From Woeseiaceae bacterium (GTDB lineage Bacteria > Pseudomonadota > Gammaproteobacteria > Steroidobacterales > Woeseiaceae), in the NCBI GenBank assembly GCA_021773075.1, contig JAJFKT010000035.1:310001-374000 (forward strand): 64,000 bases of DNA, in the 5' to 3' direction. A program made the translations under genes and the position numbers. Under the pieces are notes generated by a model. The model did no database searches, had not been told where the DNA came from, and was given only the letters and a program-made list of their open reading frames with translations. Positions within the stretch are counted from its first letter, which is position 1. Each line of letters opens with the position of its first letter. This document shows positions 42,241 through 53,713 of this stretch, piece by piece.

Positions 42241-43122
42241 ATGGTAAATACGATCCCGACGGCCAGGGTCGACGATTCTGGAAGACTTACAGCCGACCAA
42301 TTGAACGCATTCCGTGAAGCAGGTGTGTTAGTGCTTGAGGATTTCGTATCACTTGAGGCCTGTCAGCGACTGCGCGATCGAGCGCAAATACTCATCGATG
42401 AGTTCGATCCATCTTCTGTGCGCAGTGTCTTTTCGGCCATGGAGCAAACGCAACTCGGGGATAAATACTTCGAGGATTCGGGCGACAAGATTCGCTTTTT
42501 TTTCGAGCAGGATGCATTTGACAGTGGTGGCAATCTCAAGCAGTCAAAAGAAAACAGCCTGAACAAAATGGGTCACGCGATGCACGATCTGGATCCGGTT
42601 TTCGATTCGTTTTCACGGACACCGGCGCTCGCTGCGCTGGTAGAGAGTCTGGGGTATGACGATCCCGTGATTTTGCAGTCAATGTATATCTTTAAGCCGC
42701 CGCAAATAGGTGGTGAAGTTTACTGTCATCAGGATTCAACATTCCTGTACACGGAACCAGAATCCTGCATCGGTTTTTGGTTCGCGCTTGAGGATGCAAC
42801 GACGGAAAATGGTTGCATGCACTTCATTCCCGGCGCACACAAAGAACCGCTCAAAGAGCTGCACTACAGGGACGATAACGGCAAGATGTCATTTAAGACA
42901 CTGGACCCGTCGCCCTGGCCAGAAAATGCGACAGTGGCTGCTCCCGTTGAGGCGGGATCAATGGTTATTTTCGATGGCCGCGCGCCGCACCTGAGTAGCG
43001 CCAATCGATCAGACAGGTCGCGGCACGCCTATACACTGCATGTCATAGACCGTAACAGCCACTACCCACCTGAAAATTGGCTGCAACGCAGCGCCGATCT
43101 ACCCTTGCGTGGCTTCGACTAA
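42241..43122 (+). CDS. PhyH-family Fe(II)/2-oxoglutarate dioxygenase
   Basis: 293 residues from ATG 42241, which follows a GGTTGAGAAA leader. The HxD...H facial triad is present: His163 and Asp165 in VYCHQDSTFLY, and His250 in GRAPHLSS. An arginine that could bind 2-oxoglutarate (Arg261 in RSRHAY) is also present. The PhyH family hydroxylates diverse substrates, including phytanoyl-CoA and small metabolites. The overall sequence is near PHYHD1-type proteins. Its stop is eight bases before thymidine phosphorylase (deoA), with nupC and a nucleoside hydrolase following, so it is the first gene of a nucleoside operon. Action on a nucleoside or modified base is the context-based guess. Confidence 0.85.
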   Translation: MVNTIPTARVDDSGRLTADQLNAFREAGVLVLEDFVSLEACQRLRDRAQILIDEFDPSSVRSVFSAMEQTQLGDKYFEDSGDKIRFFFEQDAFDSGGNLKQSKENSLNKMGHAMHDLDPVFDSFSRTPALAALVESLGYDDPVILQSMYIFKPPQIGGEVYCHQDSTFLYTEPESCIGFWFALEDATTENGCMHFIPGAHKEPLKELHYRDDNGKMSFKTLDPSPWPENATVAAPVEAGSMVIFDGRAPHLSSANRSDRSRHAYTLHVIDRNSHYPPENWLQRSADLPLRGFD

Positions 43123-43130
43123 GGACCAAA

Positions 43131-44444
43131 ATGCTGTTCACTGATGTAATACGCACAAAGCGCGATGGCGCGACATTGTCCGACGAGCAGATTCAGTTCT
43201 TCGTCGACGGATTAGCGGACGACAGTATTCCGGCTGAACAGGTTTCGTCGCTTGCTATGGCGATTTTTCTGAATTCGATGTCATTTGACGAGGCGGCCAG
43301 TTTGACGAGCAAAATGGCCGCCTCGGGAACTGTTCTCGATTGGGAGAAAGAGAATCTAAGTGGCCCGGTTGTCGACAAACACTCGACCGGCGGGGTTGGC
43401 GACAAGGTGAGTTTTCTGCTGGCGCCAGTAGCAGCAGCGGCGGGATGTTTCGTACCGATGATTTCGGGGCGCGGCCTCGGTCACACGGGTGGTACGACAG
43501 ACAAAGCCGAGGCGATTCCGGGCTATAACGCGACACCCGATTTTGATCTGTTTCGACGCACGGTCAAAGACGTCGGATGCGCGATCATTGGTCAAACAGA
43601 AGATCTTGCGCCGGCTGATCGTCGCTTCTACTCGATTCGTGATGTCACCGGCACCGTGGAGTCAGTGCCACTAATAACCGCATCGATTCTGTCGAAGAAA
43701 ATTGCCGCTGGCCTGCAAGGCCTGGTAATGGACGTGAAAGTGGGAACGGGCGCTTTCATGGATTCCTACGAGCGCGCCGTGGAACTGGCCAAGAGTATAA
43801 TTTCTACCGCTGACCGAGCAGGGCTCAAGACGCACGCATTAATCACAGATATGAACGAGGTGCTCGGTACAACGGCGGGCAATGCTCTCGAGATTGCGGA
43901 GTCCATGCGCTACCTGCGAGATGAACAGCGTGATCCACGTTTGGACGATGTTGTGTTGTCGCTGTGTGCAGAGATGGTTTTGGTCGGGGGATTAGAGAAC
44001 GACCGGGATGTGGCCCGACAGCGCTGCGACGATGCCGTTGCCAGTGGCCATGCTGCCGAGATCTTCGGTCGCATGACCACGGCATTAGGTGGTCCTGCAG
44101 ATTTTGTCGAACGCTTTGATGAGCACCTTGTCAAAGCACCGGTAATTCGTGCGCTGCACACCGATGGCATAGTCACCGAAGTCAATACCCGAGCCATTGG
44201 CAACGCCATCATCGAGCTTGGCGGTGGACGCCGGGAGGTTGGACAGCAACTCGATCTTGCCGTCGGTTTTTCCGATATTGCGCCAATAGGAACCACGCTT
44301 GATAGTGAAAGACCGCTCGCTATTATTCACGCAGCCAGCGAGGAAGATGCTGACAAGGCAGAGCAAAACCTCCTGAATGCCTGCAAGCGCGGCGAATCGG
44401 CACCACAGGAAAGACCCACTGTTTGCGAGATTCTGACGGGCTAG
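43131..44444 (+). CDS. deoA: Thymidine phosphorylase
   Basis: 437 residues from ATG 43131 (AGGA upstream). It phosphorolyses thymidine and deoxyuridine to base and deoxyribose-1-phosphate. The nucleoside phosphorylase family III signature is intact: SGRGLGHTGGTTDKAEAIPG at about 113-132. The substrate region KHSTGGVGDKVSFLLAPV near 83-100 and IAAGLQGLVMDVKVGTGAFM near 186-205 (the conserved KxGxGAFM) are present. The usual length for DeoA is about 440. Eight bases separate it from the dioxygenase upstream and 62 from nupC. Its products feed DeoB (36116) and PreT/PreA on the opposite strand. Confidence 0.95.
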   Translation: MLFTDVIRTKRDGATLSDEQIQFFVDGLADDSIPAEQVSSLAMAIFLNSMSFDEAASLTSKMAASGTVLDWEKENLSGPVVDKHSTGGVGDKVSFLLAPVAAAAGCFVPMISGRGLGHTGGTTDKAEAIPGYNATPDFDLFRRTVKDVGCAIIGQTEDLAPADRRFYSIRDVTGTVESVPLITASILSKKIAAGLQGLVMDVKVGTGAFMDSYERAVELAKSIISTADRAGLKTHALITDMNEVLGTTAGNALEIAESMRYLRDEQRDPRLDDVVLSLCAEMVLVGGLENDRDVARQRCDDAVASGHAAEIFGRMTTALGGPADFVERFDEHLVKAPVIRALHTDGIVTEVNTRAIGNAIIELGGGRREVGQQLDLAVGFSDIAPIGTTLDSERPLAIIHAASEEDADKAEQNLLNACKRGESAPQERPTVCEILTG

Positions 44445-44506
44445 CGGACACTTTGCGGTATGCTAGAGACCGCTGAAAACAACAAAAAGATCCCGGGGGG
44501 GACACT

Positions 44507-45730
44507 ATGCAGAACTTGATCGGTTTGGCCGGAATTGCGGTAATTCTTGGTATCGCATTTGCGTCTTCAAGTAACCGCAAAGCGATTAATCTGCGCGTCG
44601 TTGGCGCAGCATTCGGCTTGCAAGCCGCCATCGCTGTATTCGTATTGTACTTTGACGCTGGTCGAGCGGTAATCAACTCGATGAGTACGGGCGTCCTCGC
44701 GATCATTGGCTACTCGCGTGCAGGCATCGATATGGTTTTTGGACCGCTAGCCGACACTGATGTTATTGGTTTTAGTTTTGCGGTCAACGTCCTGCCAATT
44801 ATCATCTTCTTTTCAGCCCTCATGTCCGTGCTGTATCACCTGCGCGTGATGGAATGGATTGTCACGATCGTTGGCGGCGCTATTCACAAGATTATCGGTA
44901 CCGGTTCTGTTGAATCGATGAATGCCGCTGCCAATATATTCGTCGGACAGACTGAAGCGCCGCTTGCCGTTAGACCCTATTTGAAAAACCTGACTGAACC
45001 GCAGATGTTTGCCGTCATGTGCTCGGGAGTTGCATCAATCGCAGGAACCGTACTTGCTGGGTATGTGCTCATGGGAGCGGAGCTTAAGTATTTGCTGGCC
45101 GCTGCGTTCATGGCTGCGCCTGGCGGTCTGCTGATGGCGAAAATGCTGATGCCGGATGACGAGCTCGCCGGCCCCCGTGAAACCAAAATGCTTAAGCTGG
45201 CGAAGAGTGAACACAAGAATGTCATTCTTGCGGCGGCGTCCGGGACAACAGACGGTTTGAGACTGGCCGCCAACATTGGTGCCATGCTGGTAGCGTTCGT
45301 TGCATTGATCGCGCTGTTCAATGGCCTGGTTGGCGGTGTGTTCGCCTTGTTTGGCATTGAAGGCATTACGCTGCAGTTTATCCTCGGCAAACTATTTCAA
45401 CCTTTGATGTATTTGCTCAGTATCCCGTGGGCCGAAGCTGAAGCGGCAGGCGCGCTATTCGGCGAGAAGCTGATCCTGAATGAATTCGTGGCGTTTTCTC
45501 ACTTGAACGACTACCTGGCGGGAATGAGTCCTCGAACATTCGCGATTTCAACGTTCATGTTGTGCGGGTTCGCAAACCTGTCGTCGATCGCGATTTTGCT
45601 CGGCGGTCTGGGCGTGCTGGTTCCCGAAAAGCGCGAGTTGATTGGACGCTTCGGTATGAAAGCCGTCCTGGCGGGTTCGCTATCAAACCTGATGAGCGCT
45701 GCGCTGGCCGGGTTGATATTGACGTTCTAG
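44507..45730 (+). CDS. nupC: NupC/CNT-family nucleoside transporter
   Basis: 407 residues, about ten helices, concentrative nucleoside transporter family. Diagnostic motifs are NIFVGQTEAPLAVRPYL near 145-161, MSGVASIAGTVLAGYV-type sequence (CSGVASIAGTVLAGYV) near 172-187 and NEFVAFSHL near 325-333. It imports nucleosides with Na+ or H+ across the inner membrane. The GGGGGGG upstream of the ATG gives an unusually purine-rich ribosome site. It sits between deoA and a nucleoside hydrolase gene (four-base gap) in the same operon. Confidence 0.95.
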   Translation: MQNLIGLAGIAVILGIAFASSSNRKAINLRVVGAAFGLQAAIAVFVLYFDAGRAVINSMSTGVLAIIGYSRAGIDMVFGPLADTDVIGFSFAVNVLPIIIFFSALMSVLYHLRVMEWIVTIVGGAIHKIIGTGSVESMNAAANIFVGQTEAPLAVRPYLKNLTEPQMFAVMCSGVASIAGTVLAGYVLMGAELKYLLAAAFMAAPGGLLMAKMLMPDDELAGPRETKMLKLAKSEHKNVILAAASGTTDGLRLAANIGAMLVAFVALIALFNGLVGGVFALFGIEGITLQFILGKLFQPLMYLLSIPWAEAEAAGALFGEKLILNEFVAFSHLNDYLAGMSPRTFAISTFMLCGFANLSSIAILLGGLGVLVPEKRELIGRFGMKAVLAGSLSNLMSAALAGLILTF

Positions 45731-45734
45731 CGAT

Positions 45735-46676
45735 ATGCCCGCACGCCCGATAATCATTGACTGTGATCCCGGGCAGGACGACGCTATCGCCCTGTTTCTG
45801 GCCATGGCGTCACCGGATGAACTCAATATTCTTGGTGTTACAGCGGTCGCTGGCAATGTACCGCTGCCGCTAACCGAGAGAAATGTGCGCATGATGTGCG
45901 AGCTTGCCGGCCGTGAAGATATTCCTGTATTTGCAGGCTGTGCGAAGCCCATGGTTCGTGATTCGATTACCGCCGAATACATTCACGGCGAGACCGGTAT
46001 CGACGGCATTGACGTTTTTGAACCCAGAACCGTCCTGCAGGACAAACACGCAGTCGATTTCATCGTTGAGACGCTGCTGGCTCATGACGAAGTAACGCTA
46101 ATTCCCACCGGACCGCTGACCAATATCGCAACTGCATTCGAGAAAAACGCCGAGGTCATTCAAAAGGTCAAAGAGATCGTGGTCATGGGCGGTGCGATGC
46201 GAGAAGGGGGCAATCGCACGCCATCCGCCGAGTTCAATATCATGGCCGATCCACAGGCAGCTGACATTGTTCTCAATTGCGGACGACCGGTCACATTGAT
46301 CGGTCTTGATGTCACTCACAAAGTATTGTCGACCGAAGAGCGCGTAGCTCGAATTGGGCAACTGGGAAATAGTGTTGCGAATGCGACAGTCGGTATGCTG
46401 AGTTTTTTCCATCGTTACGACACCGAAAAATACTCGTCGCAAGGTACGCCCTTGCACGATCCCTGCACTATCGCGTATCTGCTGCAACCCGACCTGTTTA
46501 AGACCAAGCTCTGCAATGTCGCCGTAGAAACCGAATCGGAGCTGACTATCGGGCACACGGCAGTCGACTTTTGGCATGTGACGGGCCGGCCGAAAAACGT
46601 CAATTGGGCCTACGATGTCGATGCGGACGGCTTCTACGAACTATTGACTGAACGACTTAGCCGGTTTCCCCTTTAG
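45735..46676 (+). CDS. Inosine/uridine-preferring nucleoside hydrolase family protein
   Basis: 313 residues, the standard length of RihA/B/C-type hydrolases, which split ribonucleosides to base and ribose. The N-terminal Ca2+-binding signature is DCDPGQDDA at 9-17. This resembles the RihA/RihB DCDPGHDDA motif but with Gln in place of His at 14. The distal LHDPCTIAYLL block near 237-247 carries the catalytic histidine and metal-binding aspartate. The substrate (pyrimidine, purine or both) is not clear. It starts four bases after nupC and ends the operon; a strong inverted repeat follows. Confidence 0.92.
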   Translation: MPARPIIIDCDPGQDDAIALFLAMASPDELNILGVTAVAGNVPLPLTERNVRMMCELAGREDIPVFAGCAKPMVRDSITAEYIHGETGIDGIDVFEPRTVLQDKHAVDFIVETLLAHDEVTLIPTGPLTNIATAFEKNAEVIQKVKEIVVMGGAMREGGNRTPSAEFNIMADPQAADIVLNCGRPVTLIGLDVTHKVLSTEERVARIGQLGNSVANATVGMLSFFHRYDTEKYSSQGTPLHDPCTIAYLLQPDLFKTKLCNVAVETESELTIGHTAVDFWHVTGRPKNVNWAYDVDADGFYELLTERLSRFPL

Positions 46677-46734
46677 GCACGAGGCTCGGTTGAGTACTCG
46701 ATTCCCAGCTGAACCTCACCACCAATGCCGCAAA

Positions 46735-46813
46735 GCGGCGAGCGACATACTGTTTACAGGAAATAAAGCGCAGCGAAGCGAGCCATTCCAGTAAACAGTA
46801 TGTCGCTCGACGC
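46735..46813. repeat. 79-base near-perfect inverted repeat between convergent operons
   Basis: The left arm 46735-46757 and right arm 46791-46813 are reverse complements over 23 bases with a single mismatch. The core 18 bases (46740-46757, GAGCGACATACTGTTTAC) pair perfectly with 46791-46808. After an A/A mismatch, GGAA (46759-46762) pairs with TTCC (46786-46789). The inner loop holds GCGCAGCGAAGCG. It lies between the convergent nucleoside hydrolase and cytidine deaminase genes in a 180-base gap. Without a T run it is not a classic terminator; a REP/MITE-like interspersed element or bidirectional transcription barrier is likely. Confidence 0.8.
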
Positions 46814-46856
46814 AATTACGCATTGAGTTCGGTTTCCGCCGCGAGCCGCAACCAAA

Positions 46857-47255
46857 TCAGTCGAGATGAAACCCAGCAGGCAATAACTCGGCGATCGAAT
46901 ATCGTTGCCAGTCATTGCTGTCATCCATGGTGATGATTACGGTGCTCTCGTCAGCGAATTCGTGAATACGTTGTCGGCAACCACCGCAAGGCGTGCAGGG
47001 CGTGATGTCGCCCGAGCCACCGGCGACGGCGATTCGAACAATACGTTTGCCACCTTCCTGGCACATTGCGGCAATCGCCGCTGCCTCAGCGCAACTACCG
47101 AGCGGATAGGCGGCATTCTCGACGTTGCAGCCGACGTGTAGATGATCATTGTCATCAATTATTGCCGCACCTACAGCGTATCCGGAGTAATGGCAGTAGG
47201 CGTTCTCGCGGGCATCTTTCGCGGCATTGATGAGATCGCTGTCTGAAATCGTCAT
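46857..47255 (-). CDS. cdd: Cytidine deaminase
   Basis: 132 residues, the homotetrameric short class of Cdd. It deaminates (deoxy)cytidine to (deoxy)uridine. The zinc site is intact: Cys55 and the proton-shuttle Glu57 in GSCAEAAAI, and Cys90 and Cys93 in PCGGCR. YCHYSGYAVGAA near 20-31 forms the substrate pocket. It is the last gene of a six-gene minus-strand pyrimidine operon, three bases after preA. It would funnel cytidine into uridine, which the nucleoside hydrolase or phosphorylase then cleaves. Confidence 0.95.
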   Translation of the reverse strand: MTISDSDLINAAKDARENAYCHYSGYAVGAAIIDDNDHLHVGCNVENAAYPLGSCAEAAAIAAMCQEGGKRIVRIAVAGGSGDITPCTPCGGCRQRIHEFADESTVIITMDDSNDWQRYSIAELLPAGFHLD

Positions 47256-47258
47256 GGC

Positions 47259-48557
47259 CTAGTCCGTTTTGCGCATGGGGTTATTCTCGTGCATCGTCCA
47301 GTTTAGTTTTTCGTCGCTGATCGGCTGGCCGGTCCGAGGGTCATTGCCTTTTGTCAGTCGCTCCATCGAAATACAGCTGTCGACCGGGCAAACGCTCACA
47401 CAAAGATTGCAGCCAACACACTCTTCGTCAATCACTTCGAATCGACGTTCTCCATCAACCATATTCGTGATTGCCTGATGGGATGTGTCCTCACAGACAA
47501 CGTGGCAGCGTCCACACTGGATACAAAGATCCTGATCGATAACCGCTTTTTCAACGTAATTAAGATTCAGGTATTGCCAGTCAGTAACACTCGGCACGGC
47601 AGTGCCAACCAGCTGCTCCAGAGTTAACTGCTTATCGTCCAGAAAGTTACTCAGGCCGTCGACAAGGTCATCAATAATTTTGAATCCGTAGACCATCGCA
47701 GCGGTACAGACTTGAACGTTACTTGCACCGAGCGCCAGGAAATCGACGGCGTCGCGCCAATTGCTGATGCCGCCGATACCGGAGATCGGCAGCGACTTCG
47801 TGTTCGCGTTGCGTGCGATTTCCGCGACCATATTAAGCGCAATGGGCTTTACGGCTTCGCCGCAATAACCACCGTGTGTGCCCATACCGTCGGTGGTTGG
47901 ATACATCGTCAGGGTGTCGTAGTTGACGCGCATGATCGAGTTGATCGTGTTGATCAGCGAGACAGCGTCACCACCGCCGTTCTGCGCCGCTTCTGCGGGC
48001 GGCACTGAGCTTGCAACGTTTGGTGTGAGCTTGACAATAACCGGTATCGACGCGGCGCTTTTAGCCCACTCCGTTGCCATTTGAATGTATTCCGGAACCT
48101 GACCGACTGCCGCACCCATGCCGCGTTCGGACATACCATGCGGGCAACCGAAGTTAAGTTCGAAACCGTCGACGCCGGTGTCTTCGATGATCGGAATGTA
48201 AGTGGCCCAGGACTTCTCATTCATCGGCAACATGACAGACGCAATCAGTGCACGGTCCGGCCAGTCTTTCTTGATTTGCCGTAGCTCGTCGAGGTTGGTC
48301 TGTAACGGCCTGTCGGTAATTAATTCGATGTTGTTGAGGCCGATGACTCGTCGATCATTGCTGTACAGAGTGCTGTATCGCGGTCCACTCACGTTGACGA
48401 TGTGCGGGTCCTCACCCAGGGTCTTCCAGACAACGCCGCCCCAGCCAGCTTCAAAGGCACGATTGACGTTATACGCCTTGTCCGTCGGTGGCGCAGAGGC
48501 CAGCCAAAAAGGATTGGGCGACGAAATACCAAGGAACTTGCTTGTCAGATCTGCCAT
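47259..48557 (-). CDS. preA: NAD-dependent dihydropyrimidine dehydrogenase, PreA subunit
   Basis: 432 residues. An FMN-binding TIM-barrel like dihydroorotate dehydrogenase occupies about 1-320 (GISSPNPFWLASAPPTDKAY near 9-28, ELNFGCPHGM near 135). It is followed by a C-terminal pair of 4Fe-4S clusters: CIQCGRCHVVCE near 343-354 and CVGCNLCVSVCP near 382-393. With PreT it reduces uracil and thymine to 5,6-dihydro forms, the first step of reductive base breakdown. The catalytic cysteine loop corresponds to the GGDAVS/CGEAVKP region. It lies two bases after preT on the minus strand. Confidence 0.95.
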   Translation of the reverse strand: MADLTSKFLGISSPNPFWLASAPPTDKAYNVNRAFEAGWGGVVWKTLGEDPHIVNVSGPRYSTLYSNDRRVIGLNNIELITDRPLQTNLDELRQIKKDWPDRALIASVMLPMNEKSWATYIPIIEDTGVDGFELNFGCPHGMSERGMGAAVGQVPEYIQMATEWAKSAASIPVIVKLTPNVASSVPPAEAAQNGGGDAVSLINTINSIMRVNYDTLTMYPTTDGMGTHGGYCGEAVKPIALNMVAEIARNANTKSLPISGIGGISNWRDAVDFLALGASNVQVCTAAMVYGFKIIDDLVDGLSNFLDDKQLTLEQLVGTAVPSVTDWQYLNLNYVEKAVIDQDLCIQCGRCHVVCEDTSHQAITNMVDGERRFEVIDEECVGCNLCVSVCPVDSCISMERLTKGNDPRTGQPISDEKLNWTMHENNPMRKTD

Positions 48558-48559
48558 AG

Positions 48560-49864
48560 CTATGCCTTCCTCAGGAATCGGTCAATATCGATTGCCGCGA
48601 CCTTGCCGTGTTGAACCGCACTGACTGTCAGGTCATCACCGCCAACGACACAGTCGCCACCCGCCCAGACCTTGTCCATCGATGTTTTCTGGTGTTCGTC
48701 TACGATAAATCGTCCAGACGAAACTTCCAGAGAGTCGAGTCCGCCGTTATTGAGTTTCTGTCCAATCGCTTTGAATACGATATCGGCGGCGAGGTGCATA
48801 CCTTCGTCGCTACCGTCGACATTGAAGTCAACTCCGCTTACGTGTCCGTCACCCACAATGGTCGCCGGGCTGGCAGAGAAGTGGAGTGTCACGCCGCTAG
48901 TCTGTGCAAGTGCTTGTTCGAAGGCGCTGGCACTCATTTTCTCCGGGCCCCGTCGGTAGACCATATGCACCTGCTCGGCGCCGAGGCGTTTGCTTTGCAC
49001 AGCCACATCAATAGCGGTCATACCACCACCGATTACAACGATGTCGCGGCCGACGGGAAGTGTACTTTTGTCCTCGGCCTGCCGCAGATCCTTGATGTAC
49101 TCGATCGCATTCACGACGCCATCGAGTTGTTCACCCTCTATTCCCAGGTCGTTCGAAAGCCCGAGGCCAACACCGAGAAAAACGGCGTCATAGTCGGCAC
49201 ATAGATCGCTAAGCTCAATGTCGTCGCCAAGCGCGGTATCGTGTCGTAATTCGATGCCGCCGATCGAAAGAATGTAGTCGACTTCAGTTTGAGCAAACTC
49301 GTCAATGGTCTTGTAGGCGGCTATCCCGTACTCGTTCAGCCCGCCGGCTTTGGAGTCCTTGTTGAACACAAGCACATCGTGGCCCAGTACGGCGAGCCGA
49401 TGTGCGCAGGATAGTCCTGCTGGCCCACCACCCACTACAGCGACCTTTTTGCCGCTTCGCTCTGCTCGCGTGAAAAGTTGAACGTTGTTTTCAAAGACAG
49501 GGTCTGTTGCGTGACGTTGCAACAATCCAATCTCAACCGGTTTTTCTTCGTGCGTGTTGCGGACACACGCTTCCTCGCAAAGGATTTCAGTTGGGCAAAC
49601 CCGGGCGCACATTCCACCCATGATGTTTTCGCGAAGAATAGTGTCTGCCGAGCCGCGCAAATTGTCGCTGCGAATTTTCTGAATAAAACCCGGGATATCG
49701 ATTCCCGTCGGGCAAGCTGTCGTGCACGGCGCGTCATAGCAAAAATAACAGCGGTCGGCCTCGATTAATGCTTCAGATCGGGTCAGCGGTGGATGCAGAT
49801 CGGTGAAATTCTCCTCTATCTCGGCGGCGCTGAGTCGGCCTTTTTGTATGTTTTGATTGCTCAT
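48560..49864 (-). CDS. preT: NAD-dependent dihydropyrimidine dehydrogenase, PreT subunit
   Basis: 434 residues of the glutamate-synthase-small-subunit-like family. N-terminal cysteine clusters (CYFCYDAPCTTACP near 39-52, GGMCARVCPTEILCEEAC near 84-101) bind 4Fe-4S centres. Two dinucleotide folds follow: VVGGGPAGLSCA near 145 for FAD and VIGGGMTAIDVA near 275 for NAD(P). It passes electrons from NADH to PreA. It is fused neither to PreA nor to other domains, as in bacteria. Two bases separate it from the dihydropyrimidinase gene. FLRKA is its terminus. Confidence 0.95.
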   Translation of the reverse strand: MSNQNIQKGRLSAAEIEENFTDLHPPLTRSEALIEADRCYFCYDAPCTTACPTGIDIPGFIQKIRSDNLRGSADTILRENIMGGMCARVCPTEILCEEACVRNTHEEKPVEIGLLQRHATDPVFENNVQLFTRAERSGKKVAVVGGGPAGLSCAHRLAVLGHDVLVFNKDSKAGGLNEYGIAAYKTIDEFAQTEVDYILSIGGIELRHDTALGDDIELSDLCADYDAVFLGVGLGLSNDLGIEGEQLDGVVNAIEYIKDLRQAEDKSTLPVGRDIVVIGGGMTAIDVAVQSKRLGAEQVHMVYRRGPEKMSASAFEQALAQTSGVTLHFSASPATIVGDGHVSGVDFNVDGSDEGMHLAADIVFKAIGQKLNNGGLDSLEVSSGRFIVDEHQKTSMDKVWAGGDCVVGGDDLTVSAVQHGKVAAIDIDRFLRKA

Positions 49865-49866
49865 TG

Positions 49867-52775
<2,909 letters not shown>

Positions 52776-52785
52776 TTTGCTCCCC

Positions 52786-53664
52786 TTAATCGTCTGTCAG
52801 TCGATTGTAGGAGTCCGGGCGGCGATCGCGGAAAAACTGCCAGGTGTCGCGAACCTGGCGAACCATATCCAAATCTATTTCGTGAACCAATAACTCGTCT
52901 TCACCGTAGCTGGCCTGAGCTTCAATTTCACCGCGAGGATTGACGATGTAACTGGAGCCATAAAACTCGCCCATGTTATTCGTCGTCGCCCAGGGCTCTT
53001 CTTTGCCGACACGGTTAATGGCACCGATATAAACACCATTGGCGGCGGCGGACGCTGGTTGTTCAAGCTCCCAGAGATACTTGCTGAGCCCCGCGACCGT
53101 TGCCGACGGATTCACGATGTACTCTGCGCCATTTAGTGCCAACGCTCGCCAGCCTTCGGGAAAGTGGCGGTCGTAGCAGATGTAAACGCCGAGATTTAGA
53201 TACGCTGTTTCAAATACCGGATAACCGAGATTGCCGGGCTTAAAGAAATACTTTTCATAGAAGCCGGGATTAACCTGGGGAATGTGAGTCTTTCGATACT
53301 TGCCGAGGTACTTGCCATCGGCGTCGATTACCGCTGCAGTGTTGTAGTACACGCCGGTCATGTGTTCCTCGTAAATCGGAACGACGATAACCATGTTGTA
53401 TTTCTTCGCGTACTCTTGCATGAGTTTTGTTGTGTAGCCGTCGGGAATTTTTTCGGCCGCCGCGTACCACTTTGGATCCTGGCCCGGGCAAAAATAAGGT
53501 TGTGTAAAAACTTCCTGGAAACAAAGGACCTGAACACCCTGTTTGCCCGCGTCTTCTATGAAAGGAATATGTGCTTCTATCATGCGATCTCGAATCGCAT
53601 CCGGCTCCATCGAGCCGTCGCCCTTGAGCGCCATTTGTATCAAACCACACTTAACTTTCGCCAT
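52786..53664 (-). CDS. Beta-ureidopropionase-like nitrilase-family hydrolase
   Basis: 292 residues of the nitrilase superfamily. It has the catalytic triad Glu51 (LCFQEVF), Lys125 (RKTHIP) and Cys163 (VYICYDRHFPE). It would cleave N-carbamoyl-beta-alanine or N-carbamoyl-beta-aminoisobutyrate to the beta-amino acid, CO2 and ammonia. Sequence and context match that third step. N-carbamoylputrescine amidase is a close alternative. It is the first gene of the minus-strand operon pydC-like/NCS1/hydantoinase/preT/preA/cdd, with GGGGG upstream of the ATG. No beta-alanine aminotransferase is seen in the window. Confidence 0.9.
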   Translation of the reverse strand: MAKVKCGLIQMALKGDGSMEPDAIRDRMIEAHIPFIEDAGKQGVQVLCFQEVFTQPYFCPGQDPKWYAAAEKIPDGYTTKLMQEYAKKYNMVIVVPIYEEHMTGVYYNTAAVIDADGKYLGKYRKTHIPQVNPGFYEKYFFKPGNLGYPVFETAYLNLGVYICYDRHFPEGWRALALNGAEYIVNPSATVAGLSKYLWELEQPASAAANGVYIGAINRVGKEEPWATTNNMGEFYGSSYIVNPRGEIEAQASYGEDELLVHEIDLDMVRQVRDTWQFFRDRRPDSYNRLTDD

Positions 53665-53713
53665 TCCAATCCCCCTTAAATCTTTTTTTTCAACGAGTTA
53701 CAGGATACTCCCT

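Noticed and set aside
44441..44466. CTAGC ... GCTAG inverted repeat after deoA as a terminator
   Set aside because: Five-base arms, no T run, and the arm includes the deoA stop codon; nupC probably continues the same operon.
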